Shown here: positions 35,692 through 43,769 of the stretch, piece after piece
How positions within the stretch are numbered: position 1 is the first letter of the stretch
How the letters are laid out: the number at the start of each line of letters is the position of its first letter
Source: Acidobacteriota bacterium
GTDB lineage: Bacteria > Acidobacteriota > Vicinamibacteria > Vicinamibacterales > SCN-69-37
Reading direction: 5' to 3'
Assembly (NCBI GenBank): GCA_016716905.1
Contig: JADJUS010000004.1
Coordinates: forward strand, 434,001 to 498,000
DNA length: 64,000 bases
The notes under the pieces: generated by a model
Told to the model about the DNA's origin: nothing
Databases searched by the model: none
The model's input: the letters and a program-made list of their open reading frames with translations, nothing else
Program-made: the position numbers and the translations under genes

Positions 35692-36660
35692 TTATTTCTC
35701 AACAACATAGCCCCTGTCCCAGCGGTGCGCCCGGAGCAGATCCACCAGGCCTGACGGAAGGCCCTTGCCGTCGCCGGCCGCCATGTTGCCCTCCACATGC
35801 TTTAGCCTCCGCATGCCCGGAATGACCGTGCTGACCGCCGGGTGCGACAGGATGAAACGCAGGGCCATCTCGGGCAACGACATGCCCGCCGGCACCAGCT
35901 CCTTGAGCGCATCGACCCGGTCTACTGCCTCGGCCAACCGCGCCGGTGGGAAGTACTGGTTGCGGAAATCACCGTCGGGCCAGCGCGTGTCTTTGGTGAG
36001 CGTCCCGGTGAGACTCCCTTCGTCCAACGGGACTCGCGCGATGATCGCCACACCCATCTCCTGACACAACGGAAGCAGCGAATCTTCCGGCTGCTGGTCG
36101 AAAATGTTGTGCACCACCTGGACGCTGTCGATGAGCCCTGTTCGAAGGGCCTCGATGACGTTGGTTGGATCCCAGCGATTGACGCTGATGCCGAACGCCC
36201 GCACTTTGCCCGCGCGCTTCAGACGGTCTACGGCCTCCATCCACTCATCGCACTCGGCCCACGTGTCCGTCCAGACGTGGAACTGCTGAAGGTCGATGCG
36301 CTCCACGCCGAGGTTACGCAGGCTGGTATCGGTTGCCGCAATCACGTGGTCGGGCGGATACACGTCCGCGATGTCGTACTCCGGCTTGGCCGGCCACTTG
36401 CCGTTTTTCGGCGGCACCTTCGTGGCCACAACCAACGGCTTGTCGAGGTGTGCCGGAAGCACCTGAGCCAACAACCGCTCGCTCTTGCCATCGCCATAGG
36501 CCAGCGCGGTGTCGAAAAACGTGCAGCCGAGTTCGATGGCGCGATGCAGCGCCGCCACCGACTCCGCATCGTCTGACCCAGTCCAACCGCCCATGCCCCA
36601 GAGGCCGTAGCCCACTTCGGAGACGGGCCATCCCAAGCGTCCAAACGTGCGTACGTGCAT
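35692..36660 (-). CDS. Aldo/keto reductase
   Basis: ATG at 36660 gives 322 residues; the frame is open farther upstream without conserved sequence. Features of the aldo/keto reductase barrel are FDTALAYGDGKSERLL (catalytic Asp and Tyr), VVATKVPPKNG (catalytic Lys), LQQFHVWTD (His region), and near the C-terminus VSTVIPGMRRLKHVEGNM, the NADP-binding region. Cytoplasmic NADPH-dependent carbonyl reduction is expected. It diverges from a PadR gene; the 169 bp between hold tandem and inverted repeats. Confidence 0.92.
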   Translation of the reverse strand: MHVRTFGRLGWPVSEVGYGLWGMGGWTGSDDAESVAALHRAIELGCTFFDTALAYGDGKSERLLAQVLPAHLDKPLVVATKVPPKNGKWPAKPEYDIADVYPPDHVIAATDTSLRNLGVERIDLQQFHVWTDTWAECDEWMEAVDRLKRAGKVRAFGISVNRWDPTNVIEALRTGLIDSVQVVHNIFDQQPEDSLLPLCQEMGVAIIARVPLDEGSLTGTLTKDTRWPDGDFRNQYFPPARLAEAVDRVDALKELVPAGMSLPEMALRFILSHPAVSTVIPGMRRLKHVEGNMAAGDGKGLPSGLVDLLRAHRWDRGYVVEK

Positions 36661-36674
36661 GGGCACATTGTACG

Positions 36675-36766
36675 GTCTGTGCTGTTGTGCTGTTGTGCTC
36701 CCGAGCCGGCGTGCCCGGTGCTCCGGTGCACGTGAGCACCACCGCACGGCAGCACCCAGCACAGAC
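36675..36766. repeat. Nested inverted repeat with 8-bp tandem units
   Basis: GTCTGTGCTG (36675-36684) pairs with CAGCACAGAC (36757-36766), and GTGCTG (36687-36692) with CAGCAC (36750-36755). Inside lies a further hairpin, GGTGCTC (36717-36723) with GAGCACC (36734-36740). The left arm consists of 8-bp units TGTGCTGT (36678-36699). It occupies most of the 169-bp space between the divergent reductase and PadR genes. Confidence 0.6.
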
Positions 36767-36783
36767 AGACGATAGTTCGTATT

Positions 36784-36797
36784 GCGTATTACTACGC
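36784..36797. promoter_or_regulatory. Palindrome upstream of third PadR gene
   Basis: GCGTA and TACGC flank TTAC, 33 bp before the ATG of the PadR gene. Perfect but short. By analogy with the other three PadR genes it may be the operator; sequence differs from theirs. Confidence 0.35.
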
Positions 36798-36829
36798 GGT
36801 GCGATATAACGTGAGAAGGACGAACGACC

Positions 36830-37159
36830 ATGGCGAAAAAGACCGACGACTCACTCGCTTCCCTCGGCCGGTTTTCGGAGCCGGCTCTGCACATTCTCAT
36901 CGCGCTGGCGGATGGGCCGAAACACGGCTATGCGATGACGCAGGACATAGAGTCCATGACGGGCAGCCGCCCGGGACCGGGCACGCTGTACGGCGCCATT
37001 GCCCGGCTGGAAGCCCGCAAGTGGATTGAGCCCCTTCCGGCTGACGACCGGCGTCGTCCTTACAAGCTCACGTCTGCGGGCGGTAAAGTGCTGCGGGCGC
37101 GGCTGGATTCCCTGAAATCGGTCACAAAAATCGCCCTGTCGCGCCTCGCAAACGCATAG
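36830..37159 (+). CDS. PadR-family transcriptional regulator (3)
   Basis: A 109-residue PadR protein: FSEPALHILIALADGPKHGYAMTQDI, PGTLYGAIARLEARKWIEPL and RRRPYKLTSAGGKVL. Its partner differs from the other modules: instead of a large permease it is followed after 9 bp by a 196-residue membrane protein. The arrangement suggests the regulator controls that gene. Confidence 0.92.
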   Translation: MAKKTDDSLASLGRFSEPALHILIALADGPKHGYAMTQDIESMTGSRPGPGTLYGAIARLEARKWIEPLPADDRRRPYKLTSAGGKVLRARLDSLKSVTKIALSRLANA

Positions 37160-37168
37160 GAGGTTCCG

Positions 37169-37759
37169 ATGTCCATCGATCGCATCCTCTCCTGGTTCCC
37201 TTCGTCCTGGCGTGTGCGGTACGAGACGGAAGTCCGCGATCTGCTGAACGCCCATGCCTTCGGATGGCGCGAACGTGTGGACCTCCTTCGCGCCTGCGGA
37301 GATGCGTGGATGCGCGAGGGAGTGAGTTGGACTTGGGCGTGGCTGCGTTGGACGGCCTCGATTTCTCTCCGGCCCGCCGCAGTATTCGGCGCTGGCTGGT
37401 TGCTGGCCACCGGCGCCCAGGCGCTGATTCCTGTCGCCGGATCATTGACGCAGCGGGTGCCGTCGGCGGTGGTACCGGCGGCGGAGCTGGCCCAGATCCT
37501 GCTGGCGGCGGGTGTGATGTTCTTCATAATTTCTCCTGCTCGCACGGACGCCGCCCGGCGGCCGACCGGGCTCGTCTGGGCGGGCTGCTTGTTGCTGTTG
37601 ACCATCGTCACGGTCCTCGGGGGGCCCACCGGTGGATTGGGGCGGGTCAGTGAGAGCATCTGGTTCGGGTTTTTTGCCACGATGCGCTTCCGATGGTTCT
37701 ATGAGGAGTTCTGGCCTCCCGCAGTGGCTCATCGCGCGCCCGGGTTGCATCTGCGCTAG
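37169..37759 (+). CDS. Membrane protein of unknown function linked to PadR
   Basis: Starts with ATG at 37169 after a strong AGGAGG site. The 196-residue protein begins with SWFPSSWRVRYETEVRDLLNAH, which resembles the short soluble head (YPxxWRxRYxxE) of ADOP permeases and other PadR-linked proteins, then has three hydrophobic segments at about 68-85, 103-120 and 135-150. It thus looks like a head domain joined to a small membrane part rather than a transporter. No catalytic motif. Confidence 0.7.
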   Translation: MSIDRILSWFPSSWRVRYETEVRDLLNAHAFGWRERVDLLRACGDAWMREGVSWTWAWLRWTASISLRPAAVFGAGWLLATGAQALIPVAGSLTQRVPSAVVPAAELAQILLAAGVMFFIISPARTDAARRPTGLVWAGCLLLLTIVTVLGGPTGGLGRVSESIWFGFFATMRFRWFYEEFWPPAVAHRAPGLHLR

Positions 37760-37773
37760 GCGCGCCGGTGCCA

Positions 37774-37788
37774 GGGCACGCGGTGCCC
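37774..37788 (+). terminator. Short GC hairpin after the PadR-linked gene
   Basis: GGGCAC and GTGCCC enclose a GCG loop 14 bp after the stop of the membrane protein. No T-run follows, so it is at best a weak terminator or a pausing hairpin. Confidence 0.3.
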
Positions 37789-37827
37789 GGATGGTAGAAT
37801 TCCCTCGTCCCCGGAGGGACCTCTCCC

Positions 37828-39448
37828 ATGAAACGCACATCACTGGCGCTGCTGCTCCTGTTATCCGTCGCCGGCCTCGCCGCGCAGACATCCGAACGCG
37901 TCGATACCGCCGCAATCGAAAAGATTCGCGAACAGGGATTGAAGCAATCGAAGGTCATGGACCACCTGTTCCAGATGACCGACGTGCGCGGGCCGCGCCT
38001 CACAGGTTCGCCCGCCATTGAAAGCGCGGGCGACTGGGTGGTCGAGACGCTGAAGGCGTGGGGACTCCAGAACGCCCGCAAGGAGCGCTGGGCGTTTGGC
38101 ACCGGCTGGTCCCTCAACAGATTTCACGCGACGATGACCGCGCCGCAGACCATGCCGATCATCGGACTGCCGAAGGCGTGGAGCACGGGGACGAAGGGGA
38201 TGGTCAACGCCGAAGTGGTGCGGCCCGAGATCACCAACGCGCAGGAAGCCGAGCAGTGGAAGGGCAAGCTTCGCGGGAAGATCGTCCTGACGCAACCCAC
38301 GCGCGAAGTCCGCATGCTCGAAGGCCGCATCGTCCTTCGCATGACGGACAAGGAGATTGAAGAGGCGTTGACGCCACCGGCGACGGCGCCGGCCGGAAGG
38401 GCTGGAGGCGCGGGCGGTCGCGCCGGTGGGGCTGGTGGGCGCGGTGGTGGGGCTGGAGGCGGGCGTGGAGCGGGTGCACCCGGGTGCGGCGCCGGCCTTT
38501 AACGTCAATCAGTTCTACGCCGACGAGGGCGTGGTCGCCCTGTTCGACCGTGGTGCGAACACCGACATGAGCGCAGGCGGCAGCGACCTGACGTGGCAGA
38601 CGCAGCGCGTGGATGGCGGAACAGTGTTTGTGGGCGGCGCCACAGGCGGCGGCCGCAGCAGCGCGAACACAGGCGTGCCGCAGGTGACGCTCGCCGTTGA
38701 GCACTACAACCGCATGGTCCGGCTGCTGGATGCGAAGGTGCCGGTCATGGTGGACATCAACGTTGACGTGACGTTCCACCCGGAGACACCCGAGCGCCTC
38801 AACGGTTTTAATATCGTCGCTGAGATGCCTGGAACGGATCTGGCGAACGAGATTGTGCTGATCGGCGGCCACTTCGATTCGTGGCATGGCGCGACTGGTG
38901 CCACAGACAACGCGACCGGCAGCGCGGCGATGATGGAGGTGCTTCGCATTCTCAAGGATGCAGGCCTCAAGCCGAGGCGCACGATTCGCATTGCGCTGTG
39001 GGGCGGGGAAGAGCAGGGATTACTCGGTTCGCGCGCCTACGCGGACCAGCACCTGGGAACCCCGGACGCGCCCAAGCCTGGGCAGGCGCTGCATTCGGCG
39101 TACTTCAACCTCGACAACGGCACCGGGAAGGTCCGCGGGATCTGGATGCAGAGCAATCCGCTCGTCGCGCCGATCTTCAGCGCGTGGATTGCACCGCTCA
39201 AAGATCTGGGTGTCGAAATCCTTGGGCCGCGATCGGTGACGAGCACGGATCACACGAACATCGACCGGACGGGCGTTCCAGGGTTTCAGTTTGTGCAGGA
39301 GCGCCTGGAGTACAACTCACGGACGCACCATTCGAACATGGACTACTACGACCGGGTGCAGGCAGAGGACTTGAAGCAGACGGCCACGGTGGCCGCCGTG
39401 TTCGCGTACCACACCGCGATGCGCGACCAGAAGCTGCCGCGCAAGTGA
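37828..39448 (+). pseudogene. M28-family aminopeptidase, interrupted by an apparent frameshift
   Basis: Two overlapping frames make one M28 peptidase. The first (37828-38502) has a signal peptide (MKRTSLALLLLLSVAGLAA) and the N-terminal cap/PA domain up to a Gly/Arg-rich linker. The second (to 39448) continues from about 38480 with FNVNQFYADEGVV, the zinc sites GGHFDSW, GATDNATG and GGEEQG, and the ending HHSNMDYYDRV. A +1 shift is needed within the G-rich stretch 38400-38490. All zinc ligands are present, so the protein would be active if the frame is joined. It may be a real mutation, slippage site, or an assembly error. The stop is followed at once by hairpin locus G. Confidence 0.8.
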
Positions 39449-39552
39449 GAAAACGACCTCTGAGAGAAAGAAAACGACCTCTGAGGTAGTTTTCTGTGGG
39501 ACCGCTGAAAACTACCTCAGAGGTCGTTTTCTTTCTCTCAGAGGTCGTTTTC
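39449..39552. repeat. Dispersed palindrome locus G: nested 46-bp perfect hairpin
   Basis: Perfect 46-bp arms at 39449-39494 and 39507-39552 with a 12-nt loop (TGTGGGACCGCT). Each arm holds one full palindrome of the GGTAGT variant plus an outer half copy ending CTCTGAGAGAAAG, so a partial tandem duplication exists in mirror image on both sides. It starts at the base after the M28 stop and runs into the 3' end of the acyltransferase fusion gene. Confidence 0.95.
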
Positions 39553-42500
39553 TTTCTCCTGCGCCAGCCGCCGCAGCCCCTGCAGATCGATCTTCCCGGT
39601 CCCCAGCGTCGGGATCGCTTCAATCTGCATGATGTGCTCCTTCTTGGGGATCCACAGCCGCGGAAGATCCGTCGCGTTGAGCTGTGTCCAGATCTCCGCT
39701 GGAGCCACATCCAGCCGCGTGTAAAACACGATCAATTTTTCCCCCTTGATGTCGCACGGCACGGATGTGACCGCTGATGCCAGCTCACCAAGGATGTCGT
39801 TGATCGTGTCTTCAATCTTGATGTGCGGCACCATCTCGCCGCCGATCTTGCTGAATCGCGACAGGCGATCCGTGATGAAGATAAACCCGTCATCGTCTAT
39901 CTTTGCGATATCGCCTGTGATGTACCAGCCGTCCTTGATGACTTCGGCCGTTCGTTCGGGCTGATGGAGATAGCCCGACATCAGGTTCGGTCCCTTCACC
40001 AGTAGCAGGCCTTCCTGGTTGAAGAGGGGGCCCTCGCCTGTGTCCCGGTCCACCACCTTTGCCGCGACTCCGGGAATGGGGTGGCCAACCGATCCCGCCT
40101 TTGTGCCCACCTGGGTGCGGCCTTCCATCACAACGTCGGGGCGATTAGCCGCCACGACCGGCGCCATTTCAGTGCAGCCATAACCTTCGAGCAGTCCGAT
40201 GCCGAATGCGTCCTGAAACGCCTTCGCCAGGGGCGCGCGCAGTTTCTCGGCGCCAACGATGGCATAACGCAGGTGGGCGAACTGTTCCTTCGTGCAACGA
40301 CGCACGTAGGACTGGCAGAAGGTGGGCGTGCTGATCAGCATGCTGCCCTTGTAGGTCTCGGCCATTTCGCCCACCGTCTTGGCGTCCATGGGATTCGGGT
40401 GATAGGCGACGCTGCAGCCCTGCAGGAGCGGGAACCAGATCGTGCCGGTGAGCCCGAACGAATGAAAGAACGGCAATACACCGATGAAGCAGTCGTTGGG
40501 CTCCATGGGAAAGATCTGGGCGAGCGAGTCCACGTTTGCGAGCAGGTTTGCGTGTGTGAGGACCACGCCCTTGGGCTGACCGGTGCTGCCGCTGGAGAAG
40601 ATGACGGCCGCTGGTGTGGACGCGGTCCAGTCGGGTCGGCCGAGACTCCTGCGAAGCCAGGCGGCTGGGAGGATGCGCGCCCGAGCCAGCGCCGCGATTT
40701 TTCGAATGGGCGTGATCTCGCTCCGAAGGTCTTCGAGAAAGACCATGTCGGGCGTCGCGTCCAGGCCCGCCTTGTCGAGGAAGCGTCGCGACGTGATCAC
40801 GGTGCGAATGTCGCACTGTGCCCGCGCGTCGGCCATCGCGGCTGCACCCGCGGTGAAGTTGAGATTCACCGGAACACGTCCGGCGAAGAGCGTCGCGATG
40901 TTGGCAAGGGCGCCGCCAACAGAGGCCGGCAGAAGGAGGCCCACCATGTCCTGACCTTCGGTCCTGCTGCGAATGATGCGTGACAGCAGCAGCGCGCCAA
41001 CCAGCGTTCGGCCGTAGGTCAGACGTTGCCCCGTGCTGTCGGCCATCGCCAGACCGCGCCAGCGTCGTTTCGCGGTGGAGAGAAACGACGCGTGCAACTG
41101 ATCGCGCGACTGGCGTCGATGGCGCATCGCCTCGGTGCCCAGTTCGCTGATGGCCGATCGCACCAGTGTGGCCGTGACGGTGGACGGCAGCGGTGGGCCG
41201 AAAGCGACGGTGATGGGGTAGGGCAGCCGCTCGGGCAGCTTCCAGAAGAAGCGGCCTTTTTTGAAGCTGAACACACTGCCCCACACGCGGTCCAGGTACA
41301 CCGGTATCACCGGCACGTCCAGTCCGGCGAGGATGCGCTCGAATCCACGTTTAAACGGGAGCAGGTTACCCGTCCGGCTGATGGAGCCTTCGGCGAAAAT
41401 GCAGACGACATGCCCGGCTTGGAGTTCGGCGCGAGCGCGCTCGATGGACGCCGCAACGCCGGCTTTGTCACCGGCCGTGACTGGGATCGCATGCATCCGG
41501 CTGACCACCGGGTGAATTACCGGCAGATTGAAATACGGACCGTGCATCATGAAGCGCACGAAGCGGTCCACACATGAGCCCACGAGCAGGCCGTCCACCA
41601 TTGAGACGTGATTGCAGATGAGCAGGGCGGGGCCGTCGCGAGGGACGTGCTTCCGTCCGACCACAGTGATCCGGTAGACCGTGTGGGTGAGCAGCCAGAG
41701 CGTGAACCTGATGAAGAAGGCCGGCAACGTGGCCAGCGCGTAGAAGGATCCTGCCAGTGTCAGTAGGCCGGTCACGAGGAACACCCCGGTCATCGACAGG
41801 TTCAGGTAAGTGCCCAGCAACCAGAGGAAGACCGACGCCAGCAGGATACCCACGGTCTGCAGAACATTTGCGGTCGCGAGGATGCGACCCTTTTCTTCGA
41901 GCGGCGCGCGATGCTGCAGAAGCGCGTTCAGGGGCACGACGAAGAGTCCGCCCGAAAATCCCAGGCCCGCCAAGGTCGCCGCTGACCACCAGTACGACGG
42001 TGCCGCTGCTGCCAGGAGGAGCCCGAACAGGGCCAGGCCAAACGAACCCAGCGGCACAAGGCCCAGTTCGATGTGATTGCCCGACAGCCGGCCTGCCACC
42101 AGGCTGCCCGTCGCGATGCCGATGGCCATCGCGGTATAGAGCTGCGTCGCACCCGCTTCTCCGACGAGGAGGGTGGTTTCGGCGTGGGGAAGCAGCGCCA
42201 TCTGCAACAGCGCGCCGAGGAACCAGAAGAAGGAGGTGCCGATTGCGGTCATCCACAGCGTGTGGTTCGCGCGCAGCCTCCGGAACCCGATGACCACTTC
42301 GCCCCAGGGAGCCCAGAGCAGCGGCTGTTGGCTTCGACGGGCGCCCGTCTCCGGGATGCGAAAGGCCGTGAGGGTGCCGATGATGGCGATGGCCAGGAGC
42401 ACCACTGCAATCGCCATGGGAGTCTCGCGAAACGCGGAGAACACCAGGCCGCCGATGGAGGTCCCAAGCACGATCGCGACGAAAGTGCTCATCTCGAGCA

Positions 42501-42927
42501 GGCCGTTGGCACGCGACAGGTCGGCTTCTGACCACAGCTCGGGGACGATGCCGTATTTGGCGGGGCTGAAGAACGTGGATTGCGCGGCCATGAGGAACAG
42601 CACCGCCAGAAGGGCGTCGACCCGGCCGATGAGCAAGGCGGGAATGGCCAGCGCCATCGCGACGATCTCAAGGACCTTCGTCCAGACCAGAACCTGCCGC
42701 TTGCTGTGGACGTCCGCCAAGTGTCCGGCATAGCCGGAGAACAGGAGGAACGGCAGGATGAACACCGCGCCGGTGAAGGCAACGCCGTCCACCGGCCCCA
42801 GAGCGGTCATCGCCATGAACGACACGACGATTTTGAAGATGTTGTCGTTGAACGCGCCCAGGAACTGGGTCCAGAGGAACGCGTGCGCCCCCGGTTGCGC
42901 GAGCGACTGTCGATAAGTCCGGCCCAT
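39538..42927 (-). CDS. LplT-PlsC-acyl-ACP synthetase triple fusion (Aas-like)
   Basis: ATG at 42927 gives 1129 residues; a TTG 15 bp upstream is possible. Residues about 1-405 are a 12-helix MFS transporter like LplT (lysophospholipid flippase). About 420-610 is a PlsC acyltransferase with NHVSMVD (H-x4-D), FAEGSISR and VIPVYLDRVWGS. About 630 to the end is an AMP-binding synthetase with IFSSGSTGQPKGVVLTH, GYGCTEMAPV, DGWYITGDIAKID and GTGKIDLQGL. E. coli has LplT and Aas as separate adjacent proteins that re-import and re-acylate lysophosphatidylethanolamine. The last four residues ENDL and the TGA stop come from palindrome locus G. Confidence 0.9.
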   Translation of the reverse strand: MGRTYRQSLAQPGAHAFLWTQFLGAFNDNIFKIVVSFMAMTALGPVDGVAFTGAVFILPFLLFSGYAGHLADVHSKRQVLVWTKVLEIVAMALAIPALLIGRVDALLAVLFLMAAQSTFFSPAKYGIVPELWSEADLSRANGLLEMSTFVAIVLGTSIGGLVFSAFRETPMAIAVVLLAIAIIGTLTAFRIPETGARRSQQPLLWAPWGEVVIGFRRLRANHTLWMTAIGTSFFWFLGALLQMALLPHAETTLLVGEAGATQLYTAMAIGIATGSLVAGRLSGNHIELGLVPLGSFGLALFGLLLAAAAPSYWWSAATLAGLGFSGGLFVVPLNALLQHRAPLEEKGRILATANVLQTVGILLASVFLWLLGTYLNLSMTGVFLVTGLLTLAGSFYALATLPAFFIRFTLWLLTHTVYRITVVGRKHVPRDGPALLICNHVSMVDGLLVGSCVDRFVRFMMHGPYFNLPVIHPVVSRMHAIPVTAGDKAGVAASIERARAELQAGHVVCIFAEGSISRTGNLLPFKRGFERILAGLDVPVIPVYLDRVWGSVFSFKKGRFFWKLPERLPYPITVAFGPPLPSTVTATLVRSAISELGTEAMRHRRQSRDQLHASFLSTAKRRWRGLAMADSTGQRLTYGRTLVGALLLSRIIRSRTEGQDMVGLLLPASVGGALANIATLFAGRVPVNLNFTAGAAAMADARAQCDIRTVITSRRFLDKAGLDATPDMVFLEDLRSEITPIRKIAALARARILPAAWLRRSLGRPDWTASTPAAVIFSSGSTGQPKGVVLTHANLLANVDSLAQIFPMEPNDCFIGVLPFFHSFGLTGTIWFPLLQGCSVAYHPNPMDAKTVGEMAETYKGSMLISTPTFCQSYVRRCTKEQFAHLRYAIVGAEKLRAPLAKAFQDAFGIGLLEGYGCTEMAPVVAANRPDVVMEGRTQVGTKAGSVGHPIPGVAAKVVDRDTGEGPLFNQEGLLLVKGPNLMSGYLHQPERTAEVIKDGWYITGDIAKIDDDGFIFITDRLSRFSKIGGEMVPHIKIEDTINDILGELASAVTSVPCDIKGEKLIVFYTRLDVAPAEIWTQLNATDLPRLWIPKKEHIMQIEAIPTLGTGKIDLQGLRRLAQEKENDL

Positions 42928-42946
42928 CGTCAGCCGCGACAATACC

Positions 42947-43013
42947 CGAAAACGACCTCAGAGGTCGTTTCGTGTACCCAAGACTTTCGAAACGACCTCT
43001 GAGGTCGTTTTCG
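42947..43013. repeat. Dispersed palindrome locus H, upstream of RAYT
   Basis: Perfect 26-bp arms at 42947-42972 and 42988-43013, 15-nt loop. Central base A in the first unit and T in the second. Read on the minus strand the loop ends GGGTACA, shared with loci B and E. It lies in the divergent space between the acyltransferase fusion and RAYT, 28 bp before the RAYT start. Confidence 0.95.
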
Positions 43014-43041
43014 TCGGCACGAGGCTTGTATCAACCAGGTC

Positions 43042-43707
43042 ATGCCATATCCCCCACGACAGACTCCGGCCGGCGTGGTGTTTCACGTTATCAACAGGGC
43101 CATTCGAAAACAGCAACTGTTTGCTCAGCCAAGCGACTACAACGCCTTCGTCAACTGCGCGGTCGAGGCACATCGGAAGGTCCCGGTTGGGGTCCTAGCC
43201 TACTGTGTGATGCCCAATCACTTCCATTTCGTGCTTCAATCTCGCGAGGATGGGCAGATTTCGAGGTTTATGGCACGAATGACCGCAACGCACAGCAAGC
43301 GTTGGCATGTCCATCGGGGTAGTGTCGGCACCGGCGCGGTGTACCAGGGGCGCTTTCGGGCGTTCCCAGTACAGACGGACGATTACTTCTACCGCGTCTG
43401 CCGGTATGTTGAAGCCAACGCGGTCAGGGCAGGACTTGTAAGAGCCGCGGAAGAATGGCCATGGTGCAGCCTGGCCGACAGGGTCGCGATGATACCCAGA
43501 ATTCCAATCGATCCCTGGCCGTTACCGAGGCCGAGTGATTGGAGTACCAGGGTAAATGGCGACCCCTCACGGAACGAAAAGGCGATTCGGGAGTCAATTT
43601 CTACCGGGAGACCCTTCGGAGAGCCGTCCTGGGTTGAGCGCGTGGCGAGGGAACTGAGCCTGGAGCACACCCTTCATCCTCATGGCCGCCCCCAAAACGA
43701 CCTCTGA
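43042..43707 (+). CDS. REP-associated tyrosine transposase (RAYT, Y1/IS200-like)
   Basis: A 221-residue Y1_Tnp-superfamily protein. The start TPAGVVFHVINRAIRKQQLF is the RAYT signature, the HUH metal motif is PNHFHFVL (H60, H62), followed by GTGAVYQGRFRAFPVQTDDYF and YRVCRYVEANAVRAGLV, which holds the candidate catalytic Tyr (115, 117 or 122). RAYTs cut single-stranded REP hairpins and are thought to spread them; they are usually single-copy and domesticated. No TnpB partner is present. The coding sequence runs into palindrome locus I, which supplies the last residues NDL and the TGA stop. A short AGG precedes the ATG. Confidence 0.93.
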   Translation: MPYPPRQTPAGVVFHVINRAIRKQQLFAQPSDYNAFVNCAVEAHRKVPVGVLAYCVMPNHFHFVLQSREDGQISRFMARMTATHSKRWHVHRGSVGTGAVYQGRFRAFPVQTDDYFYRVCRYVEANAVRAGLVRAAEEWPWCSLADRVAMIPRIPIDPWPLPRPSDWSTRVNGDPSRNEKAIRESISTGRPFGEPSWVERVARELSLEHTLHPHGRPQNDL

Positions 43708-43758
43708 GGTCGTTTTCTTGGATGCTCGTCAGAAAACGACCTCAGAGGTCGTTTTGGG
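43691..43758. repeat. Dispersed palindrome locus I, 3' end of RAYT
   Basis: Perfect 28-bp arms at 43691-43718 and 43731-43758, 12-nt loop. Outer CCC/GGG and inner CT/AG extend the pairing. The first unit contains the stop codon of RAYT (43705-43707). The pair fills the space to the convergent rho gene apart from 11 bp. Confidence 0.95.
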
Positions 43759-43769
43759 CGCCTCCGAGA

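Larger units (their letters stand above)
42947..43758. mobile_element. REPtron-like element: RAYT gene flanked by palindrome pairs
   Basis: The RAYT gene (43042-43707) stands between hairpin pair H (42947-43013) and pair I (43691-43758). Pair H has order A-then-T, pair I T-then-A, so the two pairs face each other symmetrically about the gene. This is the known layout of rayt genes flanked by their own REP/BIME sequences. Movement of the repeats by this protein is inferred from association, not shown. Confidence 0.75.

Noticed and set aside
38400..38500. Programmed ribosomal frameshift in the M28 peptidase.
   Set aside because: No slippery heptamer with a following pseudoknot is apparent, and low-complexity DNA makes a simple indel or assembly error more likely.
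42947..43758. IS200/IS605 insertion sequence with TnpB.
   Set aside because: No TnpB/IscB gene is adjacent, and the protein has the longer C-terminal region and N-terminal signature of RAYTs rather than TnpA of IS200.
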